The translations under genes were made by a program, and so were the position numbers. 64,000 nucleotides of DNA from Synergistaceae bacterium. Lineage in GTDB: Bacteria > Synergistota > Synergistia > Synergistales > Aminobacteriaceae. The notes below the pieces were generated by a model that was not told the origin of the DNA, searched no databases, and worked only from the letters and a program-made list of their open reading frames with translations. Positions within the stretch are counted from its first letter, which is position 1, and each line of letters begins with the position of its first letter. Below are positions 45,536 to 53,240 of this stretch, one piece after another. The DNA is taken from NCBI GenBank assembly GCA_018436725.1, contig JAHDKT010000052.1:1-64000 (forward strand), in the 5' to 3' direction.

Positions 45536-46456
45536 ATGGACGAATGGGGCGGTATTTGGACGGCTAAGAAAAAAGGAGTTCTTAAGAGTTATCTTGACGC
45601 GTATCAAACTGCTTTGAAGTATGCCCCTTTCGAAAAGTGGTATATTGACGCTTTCGCCGGGATAGGAACTCATTCCTCCGACGAGGAGCCGGATTCTAGC
45701 CCTTTTTTCTCCCTAGATTTTGAGGAAGAAGACGTTGAACAGGAACTGGTCTTTCGTCGGCAAGGCTCCCCGCTTCTTGCTCTGCAAACAAAACCGTCTT
45801 TTGACAGGTATATTTTTATCGAAAAGGCAGTAAAACGATGTGCTGTTTTGACGTCAATTATAGATGAACATCGCTGCGATAAAAACATAGATATCGTTAA
45901 TGGGGATGCAAATGAGCATCTCGCAACAATCTGCGATGAAATACGCCGACGCGGGCGCGAGATCAGAGCAGTTCTATTTTTAGATCCGTATGGAATGCAG
46001 GTGTCGTGGAATTCTCTTGAAGCGGTTGCCGCGACTGGGATTTTTGATGTGTGGTACCTTTTCCCTATAATGTCGGTTAAAAGAATGCTCCCCAAAAACG
46101 CACGGATCGAACCCTCGTGGGTGAGGCGTCTTGACGCCGTTCTTGGTACCTCCGGTTGGAAAAGCAGTCTTTATGTCCCCGACGAAAGTCGGATCGGGCA
46201 GATGAATCTGTTTGGCGAACAGCCCGAGTTCGAACAAGTGCGGCCGGTTCGCGAAAGCGAAATTGAAAAGTACGCTGTGGAGCGCTTAAAGAGCATTTTC
46301 CCCTTCGTTGTCGATGAGCCTCTTTCGCTGTATAATACAAGAGGGAAGCATATATTCTCTTTTGTTTTCGCTATGTCCAATAGAGACAAGGCGGCAATCA
46401 GATTGGGCGAGAAAATCGCGAAGCATATTATCAGGATAAACCGGGAGGTGACCTGA
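45536..46456 (+). CDS. tcmP: Three-Cys-motif partner protein TcmP
   Basis: A 306-residue protein of the TcmP family, recognised by YIDAFAGIGTH (about residues 36-46), IFIEK, and the VLFLDPYGMQVSW block near residue 143. These resemble a methyltransferase-like Rossmann fold with a DPYG motif. TcmP is nearly always encoded next to a three-Cys-motif (DUF5131) protein, as here: the partner starts one base after its stop codon. The biochemical role is not known; the pair is often found in variable or phage-related regions. ATG 45536 follows AGAGGGAGAAG. Confidence 0.85.
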   Translation: MDEWGGIWTAKKKGVLKSYLDAYQTALKYAPFEKWYIDAFAGIGTHSSDEEPDSSPFFSLDFEEEDVEQELVFRRQGSPLLALQTKPSFDRYIFIEKAVKRCAVLTSIIDEHRCDKNIDIVNGDANEHLATICDEIRRRGREIRAVLFLDPYGMQVSWNSLEAVAATGIFDVWYLFPIMSVKRMLPKNARIEPSWVRRLDAVLGTSGWKSSLYVPDESRIGQMNLFGEQPEFEQVRPVRESEIEKYAVERLKSIFPFVVDEPLSLYNTRGKHIFSFVFAMSNRDKAAIRLGEKIAKHIIRINREVT

Positions 46457-46457
46457 A

Positions 46458-47207
46458 GTGGCACAATCATCCATCGAGTGGACGAATTCGACATGGAATC
46501 CGCTGGCAGGCTGTTCGTGCGCCTCCGCAGGATGCCTCAACTGTTACGCAATGGCGATGGCGTCCCGCCTTGAAGCAATGGGGCAGGGAAAATATACTGG
46601 TCTCACCGAGAAAAACGAAAAGGAAAAAGCTGTCTGGACAGGTAAGATCAATGTCGACGAAAGCATGATCAACCGTCCTTTGGAATGGAGAAAACCGCAG
46701 ATGATCTTCGTCAACTCCATGAGCGATCTCTTTCATGAGAATGCGCCTCGCGACGCTATCCTCAAAATATGGAACGTTATGGAGAAAGCCCGCTGGCATA
46801 CATTCCAGACGCTGACGAAACGTCCTGCCATGATGTTGGACATTATTCGGGATTTGAAACTCCCCCCTCTGCCTAACCTTTGGCTTGGTACAAGCGTCGA
46901 AAACAGAGATGTCGCCTTTCGCATCGACCTGATCAAGCAGGCTCCCGGTCCAGTTCGTTTTGTCTCCTTCGAGCCTCTTATAGGTGCTTTGGGAAACGTC
47001 GATCTTTCAGGTATCGATTGGATTATCGTTGGAGGAGAGTCGGGGCCCGGCGCTCGCCCATTGCAAAAGGAGTGGGTTGACGAACTTTTTGCCGCCTCGA
47101 GAAAATACGACGTCCCCTTTTTCTTCAAACAGTGGGGAGGCGTACGCAAAAAAGCGAACGGGCGAACATACAGAGGAGCGGAGTGGGATGAAGTTCCTGC
47201 GGTGTAA
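46458..47207 (+). CDS. Three-Cys-motif DUF5131 (phage Gp37/Gp68-like) protein
   Basis: A 249-residue protein of the DUF5131/Gp37-Gp68 family. The N-terminus IEWTNSTWNPLAGCSCASAGCLNCYAMAMA holds the cysteine motif, which resembles a radical-SAM/iron-sulfur binding loop; the barrel-like rest includes FVNSMSDLFHE, FQTLTKRP and WIIVGGESGPGARP, all family hallmarks. GTG 46458 sits behind GGGAGGTG and is coupled to tcmP. The function is unknown; a nucleic-acid-modifying radical enzyme is one possibility. Confidence 0.85.
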   Translation: MAQSSIEWTNSTWNPLAGCSCASAGCLNCYAMAMASRLEAMGQGKYTGLTEKNEKEKAVWTGKINVDESMINRPLEWRKPQMIFVNSMSDLFHENAPRDAILKIWNVMEKARWHTFQTLTKRPAMMLDIIRDLKLPPLPNLWLGTSVENRDVAFRIDLIKQAPGPVRFVSFEPLIGALGNVDLSGIDWIIVGGESGPGARPLQKEWVDELFAASRKYDVPFFFKQWGGVRKKANGRTYRGAEWDEVPAV

Positions 47208-47251
47208 AGAAGCGTTATGTGTATGTTTAGGTTTTTTTAGGAGAAGATATC

Positions 47252-47860
47252 ATGAATATGCATAGTCGCTTGAACTGCTCCTCTTCGTTAATTCGTTGGA
47301 TTGGAGAATCTATGAATGGACTTGAATGGTCTTCCGATACGCGTAGTGTTATTGCGGGAGGGTGTTTGGATGTTGCTTTGGAGCACCACGAAGCGATTAT
47401 CCTGCTTGTTAAAAATAAGCATATTGGCTCAGCCTTCGCTCTTGTTCGTTGTGTATTTGAAGCCTACATAAGGGCGGTTTGGCTGCATCGTTGTGCCAGC
47501 GACTTCGAACTTGAGTCCTTTCAGAATGAGAAATTATACAAGAAATTTGACGATATACTGTCCGAAATTAAAACGATAGAAGGTTTCGATGCGGGCATTC
47601 TTTCCGAAGTGAAAAAACACTGGTGGTCTCCAATGAACAGCTTTACGCATTGTGGCTATGCCCAAGTGGCTCGCAGATACAACGGCATGGCGATTGGTCC
47701 GGATTATGATGAAGAGGATGTCTGTAAAGCCCTCCGTTTTGTTGACGGCGTAGCCTTGCTAGTTGTAGGGTATGCAGCAGGACAGGTTGGCGATATGACT
47801 TTACAACAATCGGTTCTAAAAAAAATCGACGAATTCTCCAAAGAAATTGCCTCAGGATAG
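47252..47860 (+). CDS. DUF6988-like helical protein
   Basis: A 202-residue, mainly helical cytosolic protein with ALEHHEAIILLVKNKHIGSAFALVRCVFEAYIRAVWLHRCASD (about residues 40-83) and NSFTHCGYAQVARRY, features I associate with the uncharacterised DUF6988 family found in accessory and defence-type regions. ATG 47252 follows TAGGAG. It lies 44 bases after the DUF5131 gene and may belong to the same operon. No function can be given. Confidence 0.65.
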   Translation: MNMHSRLNCSSSLIRWIGESMNGLEWSSDTRSVIAGGCLDVALEHHEAIILLVKNKHIGSAFALVRCVFEAYIRAVWLHRCASDFELESFQNEKLYKKFDDILSEIKTIEGFDAGILSEVKKHWWSPMNSFTHCGYAQVARRYNGMAIGPDYDEEDVCKALRFVDGVALLVVGYAAGQVGDMTLQQSVLKKIDEFSKEIASG

Positions 47861-47921
47861 AGCTAAACCTGTTATAAAACTACCGCGTTGAATAGCGCCG
47901 GCACTTGTTGAGAATCCCCCC

Positions 47922-48902
47922 TCACGCATCGCGTCCCCGGCCCTTCCTGTAATACCCCTTGAACGCCAGGTCGAGCAGCACCGCGCCGATGAAGACGAGG
48001 CCCTTCACCGATTGCTGCACGTAGCTGGAGATGGCCAGCAGGCGGAGGCCGTTGTCGAGGAAGCCCATGATGAGGACGCCCGCGACGGTGCCGCCGACGC
48101 CCCCAACGCCGCCGAAGAGGCTGGCGCCGCCGAGGACGACCGCGGCGATGACGTCGAGTTCGAGCCCCATGCCGACGTTGGGCTGGGCGCTCCAGAGTCG
48201 TCCGACCATGAGGACTCCGGCCAGTCCGGCGAGGGAGCCGGAGATGGCGTAGACGGAGAGGGTGAGGCGCGGGGCGGAGAGCCCGGCGAGACGCGCCGTC
48301 TCGGGGTTGTCGCCGAAGGCGCGGAGGTGCGTGCCGAAGGGGGTGCGCTGCAGCAGCACCCACGCGGCGAGGGCGAGGCCGAAGAAAACGAGTCCCGAAA
48401 CGGGGAACGGCCCCACCGAGGCCCATCCGGGGGTGTAGAACGCCGGAGGCAGTCCCGAGACTGGGTAGCCCTGCGTCAGGAGCAGCGTGCCGCCGCGCGC
48501 CGCCGCGAGCATGGCGAGGGTGGCCATGAAGGGGGGGACGCGCCCGAAGGCGACGAGCGAACCGGAGGCGAGGCCGCAGAGGGTTCCCGTGAGCACGGCG
48601 ACGGCCCACGCGAGCGGGACGGGGAGGCCGAGCTCCTTGCAGGTCCATGCGCCGACGGCTCCTGCGAGGGCGAGGACGCTGCCGACGGAGAGGTCGATGC
48701 CCCCCGAGAGCAGCACGAAGGTCATGCCGACGGCGCAGACGCCGACGATGGCGGACTGCGCGAGGACGTTGGCCATGTTCTGCCGGTCGAGCACTCCGGG
48801 GTGGAAGGCGGCCAGCAGGCCCACGACGGCGAAGAGCAGCAGAACGCTCCCCCAGCCTTTGTCGCGCAGCGTTGCAAGGAACGACGGTGTTTTCTCAGGC
48901 AT
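47922..48902 (-). CDS. Ribose-type ABC transporter permease 1 (RbsC-like)
   Basis: A 326-residue inner-membrane permease of the RbsC/AraH/XylH type, with about eight to ten helices. The signature VGVCAVGMTFVLLSGGIDLSVGSVLALAG lies near residue 53 and AVVLGGASLFGG near residue 255. It is the last gene of the operon; its ATG overlaps the rbsA stop by eight bases. A second, different RbsC-like protein is encoded upstream in the same operon, so the channel may be a heterodimer. Confidence 0.88.
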   Translation of the reverse strand: MPEKTPSFLATLRDKGWGSVLLLFAVVGLLAAFHPGVLDRQNMANVLAQSAIVGVCAVGMTFVLLSGGIDLSVGSVLALAGAVGAWTCKELGLPVPLAWAVAVLTGTLCGLASGSLVAFGRVPPFMATLAMLAAARGGTLLLTQGYPVSGLPPAFYTPGWASVGPFPVSGLVFFGLALAAWVLLQRTPFGTHLRAFGDNPETARLAGLSAPRLTLSVYAISGSLAGLAGVLMVGRLWSAQPNVGMGLELDVIAAVVLGGASLFGGVGGVGGTVAGVLIMGFLDNGLRLLAISSYVQQSVKGLVFIGAVLLDLAFKGYYRKGRGRDA

Positions 48903-50403
48903 TGGCGATTCCTCCAGTCGCGGCGGTCATGACGCGTTCTCCGAGGGTTCCCTGCGCGCCCTCTCCGCGCGGGAAGCGGGCGACGCGGCGGCCGTCGCGG
49001 AAGACGAGGACGGCGTCGCTCATTCCCAGCACTTCGGGGAGGTCGGAGGAGATCATCAGGATGCCCATCCCCTGCGCCGCGAGGTCGTTCATGATCTGAT
49101 GGATTTCGGCCTTCGCGCCGACGTCGACGCCGCGCGTGGGTTCGTCGAGGATGAGGATCTTCGGCGAGACTGCGAGCCCCTTGGCGATGGCGACCTTTTG
49201 CTGGTTGCCGCCGCTGAGGGAGAAGACGGAGTCGAAGACGTTCCTGCACCGAACGCCGAGGCGCTGGACGAACGATCCGGCGAGCGATTCGGAGGCCGGG
49301 CGGTCGACGAACGGTCCCTTGCGGAGCCCTTGCAGCAGGCGCATGGCGATCGTGTTGTCGCGGATGGTGCGGTTGAGGAAGAGTCCCTGCCGCTTGCGGT
49401 CCTCCGGGACGAGGACGATCCCCCTGTCCAGGGCGTCTCCGGGGGAGCGGGGGGTGAACGGCGTTCCCTCGACGGCGATTTCGCCCCCGTCGAACGGGTC
49501 GAGACCGACGAGGCATCGGGCGAGCTCCGTGCGGCCGCTTCCGACGAGCCCCGCCACGCCGAGGATTTCGCCGCTGCGGAGGGTGAACGAGACGTCTTCG
49601 AGAACCCCCGTTCGCGAGAGTCCGCGCACGTCGAGGAGGACGTCGCCGGGGTCTCGGAAGGTTCGCGGGTAGAGGGCTTCGATCCGTCGCCCCACCATCA
49701 GGGAGACGACGCGCTCGGGGGTGAGCTCCTTCGCGTCCGCGCTTCCCGCCATCTCGCCGTCGCGGAGGACGGAGATGCGGTCGGCGAGGAGGAAGACCTC
49801 TTCGAGATGGTGCGAGATGTAGATGATGCCCGTTCCGGACGCGCGAAGACCGGCGATGACGCGGAAGAGCTGCTCCGTCTCGCGCGCGGAGAGGCTGGAG
49901 GTGGGCTCGTCCATGGCGAGGATGGAGACGTTCTGCGAGATCGCCTTGGCGATTTCGACGAGTTGCTGCTCCCCCGGAGAGAGCGTTCCGGCGCGGCGCT
50001 TCACGTCGATGCCGACGCCGAATCCCTCGACGAGCCGGGTCGCGTCGTCCGCGAGTTTCCGTCCGTCGATGAAGGGGCCGCGCTTCGGCTCGCGCCCGAG
50101 GTAGATGTTCTCCGCCACGGTGAGGTGCGGCGCGAGGCTCAGCTCCTGGTGGATGATGCCCACTCCGGCGCGGATGGCGTCGCCGGGGCCGCTCCATCGG
50201 GCGGAGTTCCCCCGTATCAGGATCTCCCCTTCGTCGGGAGCGACCACGCCGCCCAGCGCCTTGACGAGGGTGGACTTCCCCGCGCCGTTTTCACCGACGA
50301 GCGCGTGCAGCTCCCCTGCGCGCAGGGAGAAGGAGATTCCCTTCAGCGCGTGGACTCCCGGGTAGCGCTTGTGTACGTTCTTCATCTCCAGCAAGAGTGT
50401 CAC
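48895..50403 (-). CDS. rbsA: Ribose-type ABC transporter ATPase (RbsA-like)
   Basis: A 502-residue tandem ATPase with two nucleotide-binding domains. Domain 1 has Walker A GENGAGKS and signature LSPGEQQ. Domain 2 has a degenerate Walker A (GLVGSGRTE) and signature LSGGNQQ, as normal for sugar ATPases of this type. GTG 50403 follows GGAGGATG. It powers the two RbsC-like permeases. It lies 71 bases after rbsB. Confidence 0.9.
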   Translation of the reverse strand: MTLLLEMKNVHKRYPGVHALKGISFSLRAGELHALVGENGAGKSTLVKALGGVVAPDEGEILIRGNSARWSGPGDAIRAGVGIIHQELSLAPHLTVAENIYLGREPKRGPFIDGRKLADDATRLVEGFGVGIDVKRRAGTLSPGEQQLVEIAKAISQNVSILAMDEPTSSLSARETEQLFRVIAGLRASGTGIIYISHHLEEVFLLADRISVLRDGEMAGSADAKELTPERVVSLMVGRRIEALYPRTFRDPGDVLLDVRGLSRTGVLEDVSFTLRSGEILGVAGLVGSGRTELARCLVGLDPFDGGEIAVEGTPFTPRSPGDALDRGIVLVPEDRKRQGLFLNRTIRDNTIAMRLLQGLRKGPFVDRPASESLAGSFVQRLGVRCRNVFDSVFSLSGGNQQKVAIAKGLAVSPKILILDEPTRGVDVGAKAEIHQIMNDLAAQGMGILMISSDLPEVLGMSDAVLVFRDGRRVARFPRGEGAQGTLGERVMTAATGGIANA

Positions 50404-50474
50404 GCCATCATCCTCCGGTGGGAGGGACGCCGCCCTTGAACGACGGCGTCCCGGTACTTCATCTGGTGTACGGC

Positions 50475-51353
50475 CTATTCGACGACGAGCTGCAGCGGCA
50501 CGGGGATGAACTCGGGCAGCTTCTCGCCGCCGAGGTGCGCGACCGCCTTCTCGACGCCCATCGCGCCGATGACCGCGGGCTGCTGGGCGACCGTCGCGGC
50601 AAGTTTGCCCGCCTTGACGGCGGCCACGGCGTCGTCCACCGCGTCGAAGCCGACGAAGACGATGCCGGTGCGTCCGGCGGCTTCCGCCGCGGCGACCGCG
50701 CCGAGGATCATCTCGTCGTTGTGGGCGAAGACGCCCGCGATCTCCGGCTGCGCCTGGAGGATGTTCTCGAAGACCTTGAGCCCCTTGTCGCGGCTGAAGT
50801 CGGCGGCCTGCGAGGCGACGACCTTGATATCCTTGAATGTGGCAATAGCGTCGTTGAACCCCTTGCCGCGGTCTCTGGCGGCGGAGGTTCCGGGGATGCC
50901 GACCAGTTCGACGACGTTCCCCTTGCCTTCGAGCTTCTTGGCGAGGAACTCTCCGGCCATGACGCCGCCCGCGACGTTGTCGCTGGCCACGTGGCAGAGC
51001 ACCTGTCCGCCGGACGCGCCCCTGTCGATGGTGAGCACGGGGATGCCCGCGGCGTTCGCCTTCATGATGGAGGGCGTGACGGCGTCGGAGTCGGTCGGGT
51101 TGACCAGAATGGCGTCGACCTTCTGCTGAATCAGGTCTTCCATCGCGGCGGTCATCTTCGCCGAGTCGTCCTGCGCGTCCAGCACCACGAGCTTCACGCC
51201 CGCCTTCGTCGCGGCCTCTTCGGCCCCCTGCTTCAGCGTGACGAAGAAGGGGTTGTTCAGCGTGGAGATCACCAGGCCGAGCGTCTTCTCCGCCGCCGCC
51301 GCGGGAGCGGCGACGAGCAGAACCACCAGCAGTACGGCAAACAACTTTTTCAT
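50475..51353 (-). CDS. rbsB: Ribose-type periplasmic binding protein (RbsB-like)
   Basis: A 292-residue secreted protein with a signal peptide (MKKLFAVLLVVLLVAAPAAAA) and the LacI/RbsB-type periplasmic fold: GLVISTLNNPFFVTLKQGAEEAA, VDAILVNPTDSDAV, PVLTIDRGA and FAHNDEMILGAV. These include residues that ring the sugar in ribose-binding proteins, so ribose or a close pentose is likely, consistent with rbsD in the operon. ATG 51353 sits behind AAGGAGGTG. Confidence 0.88.
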   Translation of the reverse strand: MKKLFAVLLVVLLVAAPAAAAEKTLGLVISTLNNPFFVTLKQGAEEAATKAGVKLVVLDAQDDSAKMTAAMEDLIQQKVDAILVNPTDSDAVTPSIMKANAAGIPVLTIDRGASGGQVLCHVASDNVAGGVMAGEFLAKKLEGKGNVVELVGIPGTSAARDRGKGFNDAIATFKDIKVVASQAADFSRDKGLKVFENILQAQPEIAGVFAHNDEMILGAVAAAEAAGRTGIVFVGFDAVDDAVAAVKAGKLAATVAQQPAVIGAMGVEKAVAHLGGEKLPEFIPVPLQLVVE

Positions 51354-51520
51354 GAAACGGACACCTCCTTGAATTTTCGCGCGGGGCGTTTCACGCCTCC
51401 GCGTCGTTGTGGAAACAGGTTTGGTACGCCGGGAAGCGCGTATGAATCGTTCAAAGTTTTCATGCGCTCTTCGCGGACTTCCTTGAGCCGTGCGGCTGTC
51501 CGGAATACGACAAGCAGGCG

Positions 51521-52468
51521 CTACCCCGCCGTCCGGCTCTTCCGCCCCAGGCTTCCGTAGGCCACGAGGGCCGCCGCGATGACCACCCCCTTCACCACCT
51601 GTTCGGAGAAGGGATTGACGTTGAGCAGGTTCATCCCGTTCTCCAGCACGCCCATGATCAGCACGCCGAGGATGGTTCCGGCGAGCGTTCCCTTGCCTCC
51701 CGAGAAGCTGGTTCCGCCGAGCACGACGGCGGCGATGGCGCCGAATTCGTAGCCGACGCCCGCGCCGGGCTGCGCGGAGTCGAGCCTTCCGACGAGCATC
51801 AGTCCTGCGAGCGCGGAGAGGAGGCCGCAAAGGACGTACGCCTTCGAGATCGTTCCGGGGACGTCGATCCCCGATCCCCATGCGGCGACGGGGTTCGAGC
51901 CCGTGTTGCGGATATGCTCCCCCCACGGGCAGCGTTCGAGGAGGACGAAGACGATGATGAAGGCCGCTCCGAAGAGCAGCGCGGGCGCGGGAAGATGTGC
52001 GAAGACGCCCGTTCCCGGCAGCCTGAAGAGGGCGTCGAACCCGGTGATGGGCGCGCCGCCCGTGTAGATGAAGGAGAGCCCGCGCGCGAACCCCATCATT
52101 CCCAGCGTGACGATGAAGGGGGGGAGGCGCAGGAGCGAGACGCCGAAGCCGTTGACCCACCCCAGTCCGGCTCCCGCGAGGAGTGCGCACGCCCACGCGA
52201 CGGGGGCGGGGAGGCCGGTTTTCGACGCGGAGGCGGCGAAGAGGACGGAGAGCGAGAGGACGCTGCCGACGGAGAGGTCGATGCCTCCGGTGAGGATGAC
52301 CACGGTCATGCCCAGCGAGATGACGCCGATGATGGAGGACTGGCGCAGCACGTTCAGCAGGTTGGCGCCGGTGAAAAAGCGCGGCTCCAGCGAGCCCGCA
52401 ACGAGCATGAGCCCCCCCAGGAGCAGGAGAAGCAGCGATCGCGAGTCGAAACGCCGAAAGAGCGGCAC
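51521..52468 (-). CDS. Ribose-type ABC transporter permease 2 (RbsC-like)
   Basis: A 315-residue permease homologous to, but clearly different from, the RbsC-like protein at the operon end. It has IGVISLGMTVVILTGGIDLSVGSVLSLS near residue 47 and IAAVVLGGTSFSGGKGTLAG near residue 240. It starts with GTG at 52468 after GAAGG. It is placed before rbsB, 15 bases after rbsD. The presence of two permeases and one ATPase suggests a heterodimeric channel. Confidence 0.88.
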   Translation of the reverse strand: MPLFRRFDSRSLLLLLLGGLMLVAGSLEPRFFTGANLLNVLRQSSIIGVISLGMTVVILTGGIDLSVGSVLSLSVLFAASASKTGLPAPVAWACALLAGAGLGWVNGFGVSLLRLPPFIVTLGMMGFARGLSFIYTGGAPITGFDALFRLPGTGVFAHLPAPALLFGAAFIIVFVLLERCPWGEHIRNTGSNPVAAWGSGIDVPGTISKAYVLCGLLSALAGLMLVGRLDSAQPGAGVGYEFGAIAAVVLGGTSFSGGKGTLAGTILGVLIMGVLENGMNLLNVNPFSEQVVKGVVIAAALVAYGSLGRKSRTAG

Positions 52469-52483
52469 GGCCTTCCGCCTTCT

Positions 52484-52879
52484 TTAGAACGGAACGGCGC
52501 AGCGGAGCAGCACGTTGGCGTACGGGGTGCACTCGCCCGTGCGGACGACGAAGCGGACGTCGGGAAGGAGCTTCTTGAACTCCTCGTGCGGAATGCGTTC
52601 GTGCGGGGTTTGCTGGAAGAGCGTTTCCAGCCGTCCGGCGAGCATCGGACTTTTGGCGAGCGCCTCCTCGGCCCAGACGGCGCCTTCGATCGCGAGTTCG
52701 GGAAGGATGGCTTCCAGCACGCTGAAGAAGCCCGGTTGCCCGAGCGCGTAGGCCAGATCGATCCGGGGCGTCTCCGGGGGAATGGGAAGCCCCGCGTCGG
52801 CGATGCACACAAGGTCGCCGTGGCCGCAGGAAGCGATCCGGAAAGCCAGTTCCGGGTGAAGAATGCCGCTGCGTTTCAT
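52484..52879 (-). CDS. rbsD: D-ribose pyranase
   Basis: A 131-residue RbsD, which interconverts pyranose and furanose forms of ribose after uptake. MKRSGILHPELAFRIASCGHGDLVCIADAGLPIP is the family N-terminus with the catalytic histidine of GHGD, and RTGECTPYANVLLRCAVPF the typical C-terminus. ATG 52879 follows AAGGAGGG; the frame continues upstream but without a site. It is the first gene of the operon; no ribokinase is present in the window. Confidence 0.92.
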   Translation of the reverse strand: MKRSGILHPELAFRIASCGHGDLVCIADAGLPIPPETPRIDLAYALGQPGFFSVLEAILPELAIEGAVWAEEALAKSPMLAGRLETLFQQTPHERIPHEEFKKLLPDVRFVVRTGECTPYANVLLRCAVPF

Positions 52880-52996
52880 AGTGCGTCCCTCCTTGCGTTC
52901 GCTCATGGTGACGCGCGCGGGCGGTTGTATCGCAGTCTGCGCCCGTCCGTCGTTCACTCGAGAGAAGCGCTGAAATTTATCAAGCTATTGTCCAGT

Positions 52997-53025
52997 ATCG
53001 TAGCATGGACGCATGCTTTTGACAA
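52997..53025 (-). promoter_or_regulatory. Promoter of the ribose operon with an operator-like repeat
   Basis: On the minus strand, TTGTCA (53025-53020) and TACGAT (53002-52997) are 17 bases apart. The spacer contains the inverted repeat GCATG-CGTC-CATGC (53003-53016), a likely repressor site. The leader to rbsD is about 110 bases. Confidence 0.6.
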
Positions 53026-53179
53026 CAGAATTTCGCGAGGTGTCCGAGGGAGCGAATCAGGTGCGACGTAACGGGCGCGAAGTGGATTAGGCGGGGAGAA
53101 AGAAGCGGAAAAAACGAAGACGCCCGTCGAAATCGGAGAGAGTCTCGAGGGCGTCGCTCGCGTTGTCTTGTTTTCCGAA

Positions 53180-53234
53180 GCCGAAGCGTGAAGACGCCGC
53201 CTGGAGGAGGAAGGGGGCATCTTCGCGCTTCGGC
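53180..53234 (-). terminator. Long imperfect hairpin after the phytase-like gene
   Basis: Nineteen-base arms (53180-53198 and 53216-53234) pair with one mismatch and one wobble around a 17-base loop, just downstream of the phytase-like gene. No T-run follows on the minus strand. Confidence 0.55.
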
Positions 53235-53240
53235 TGTTCA

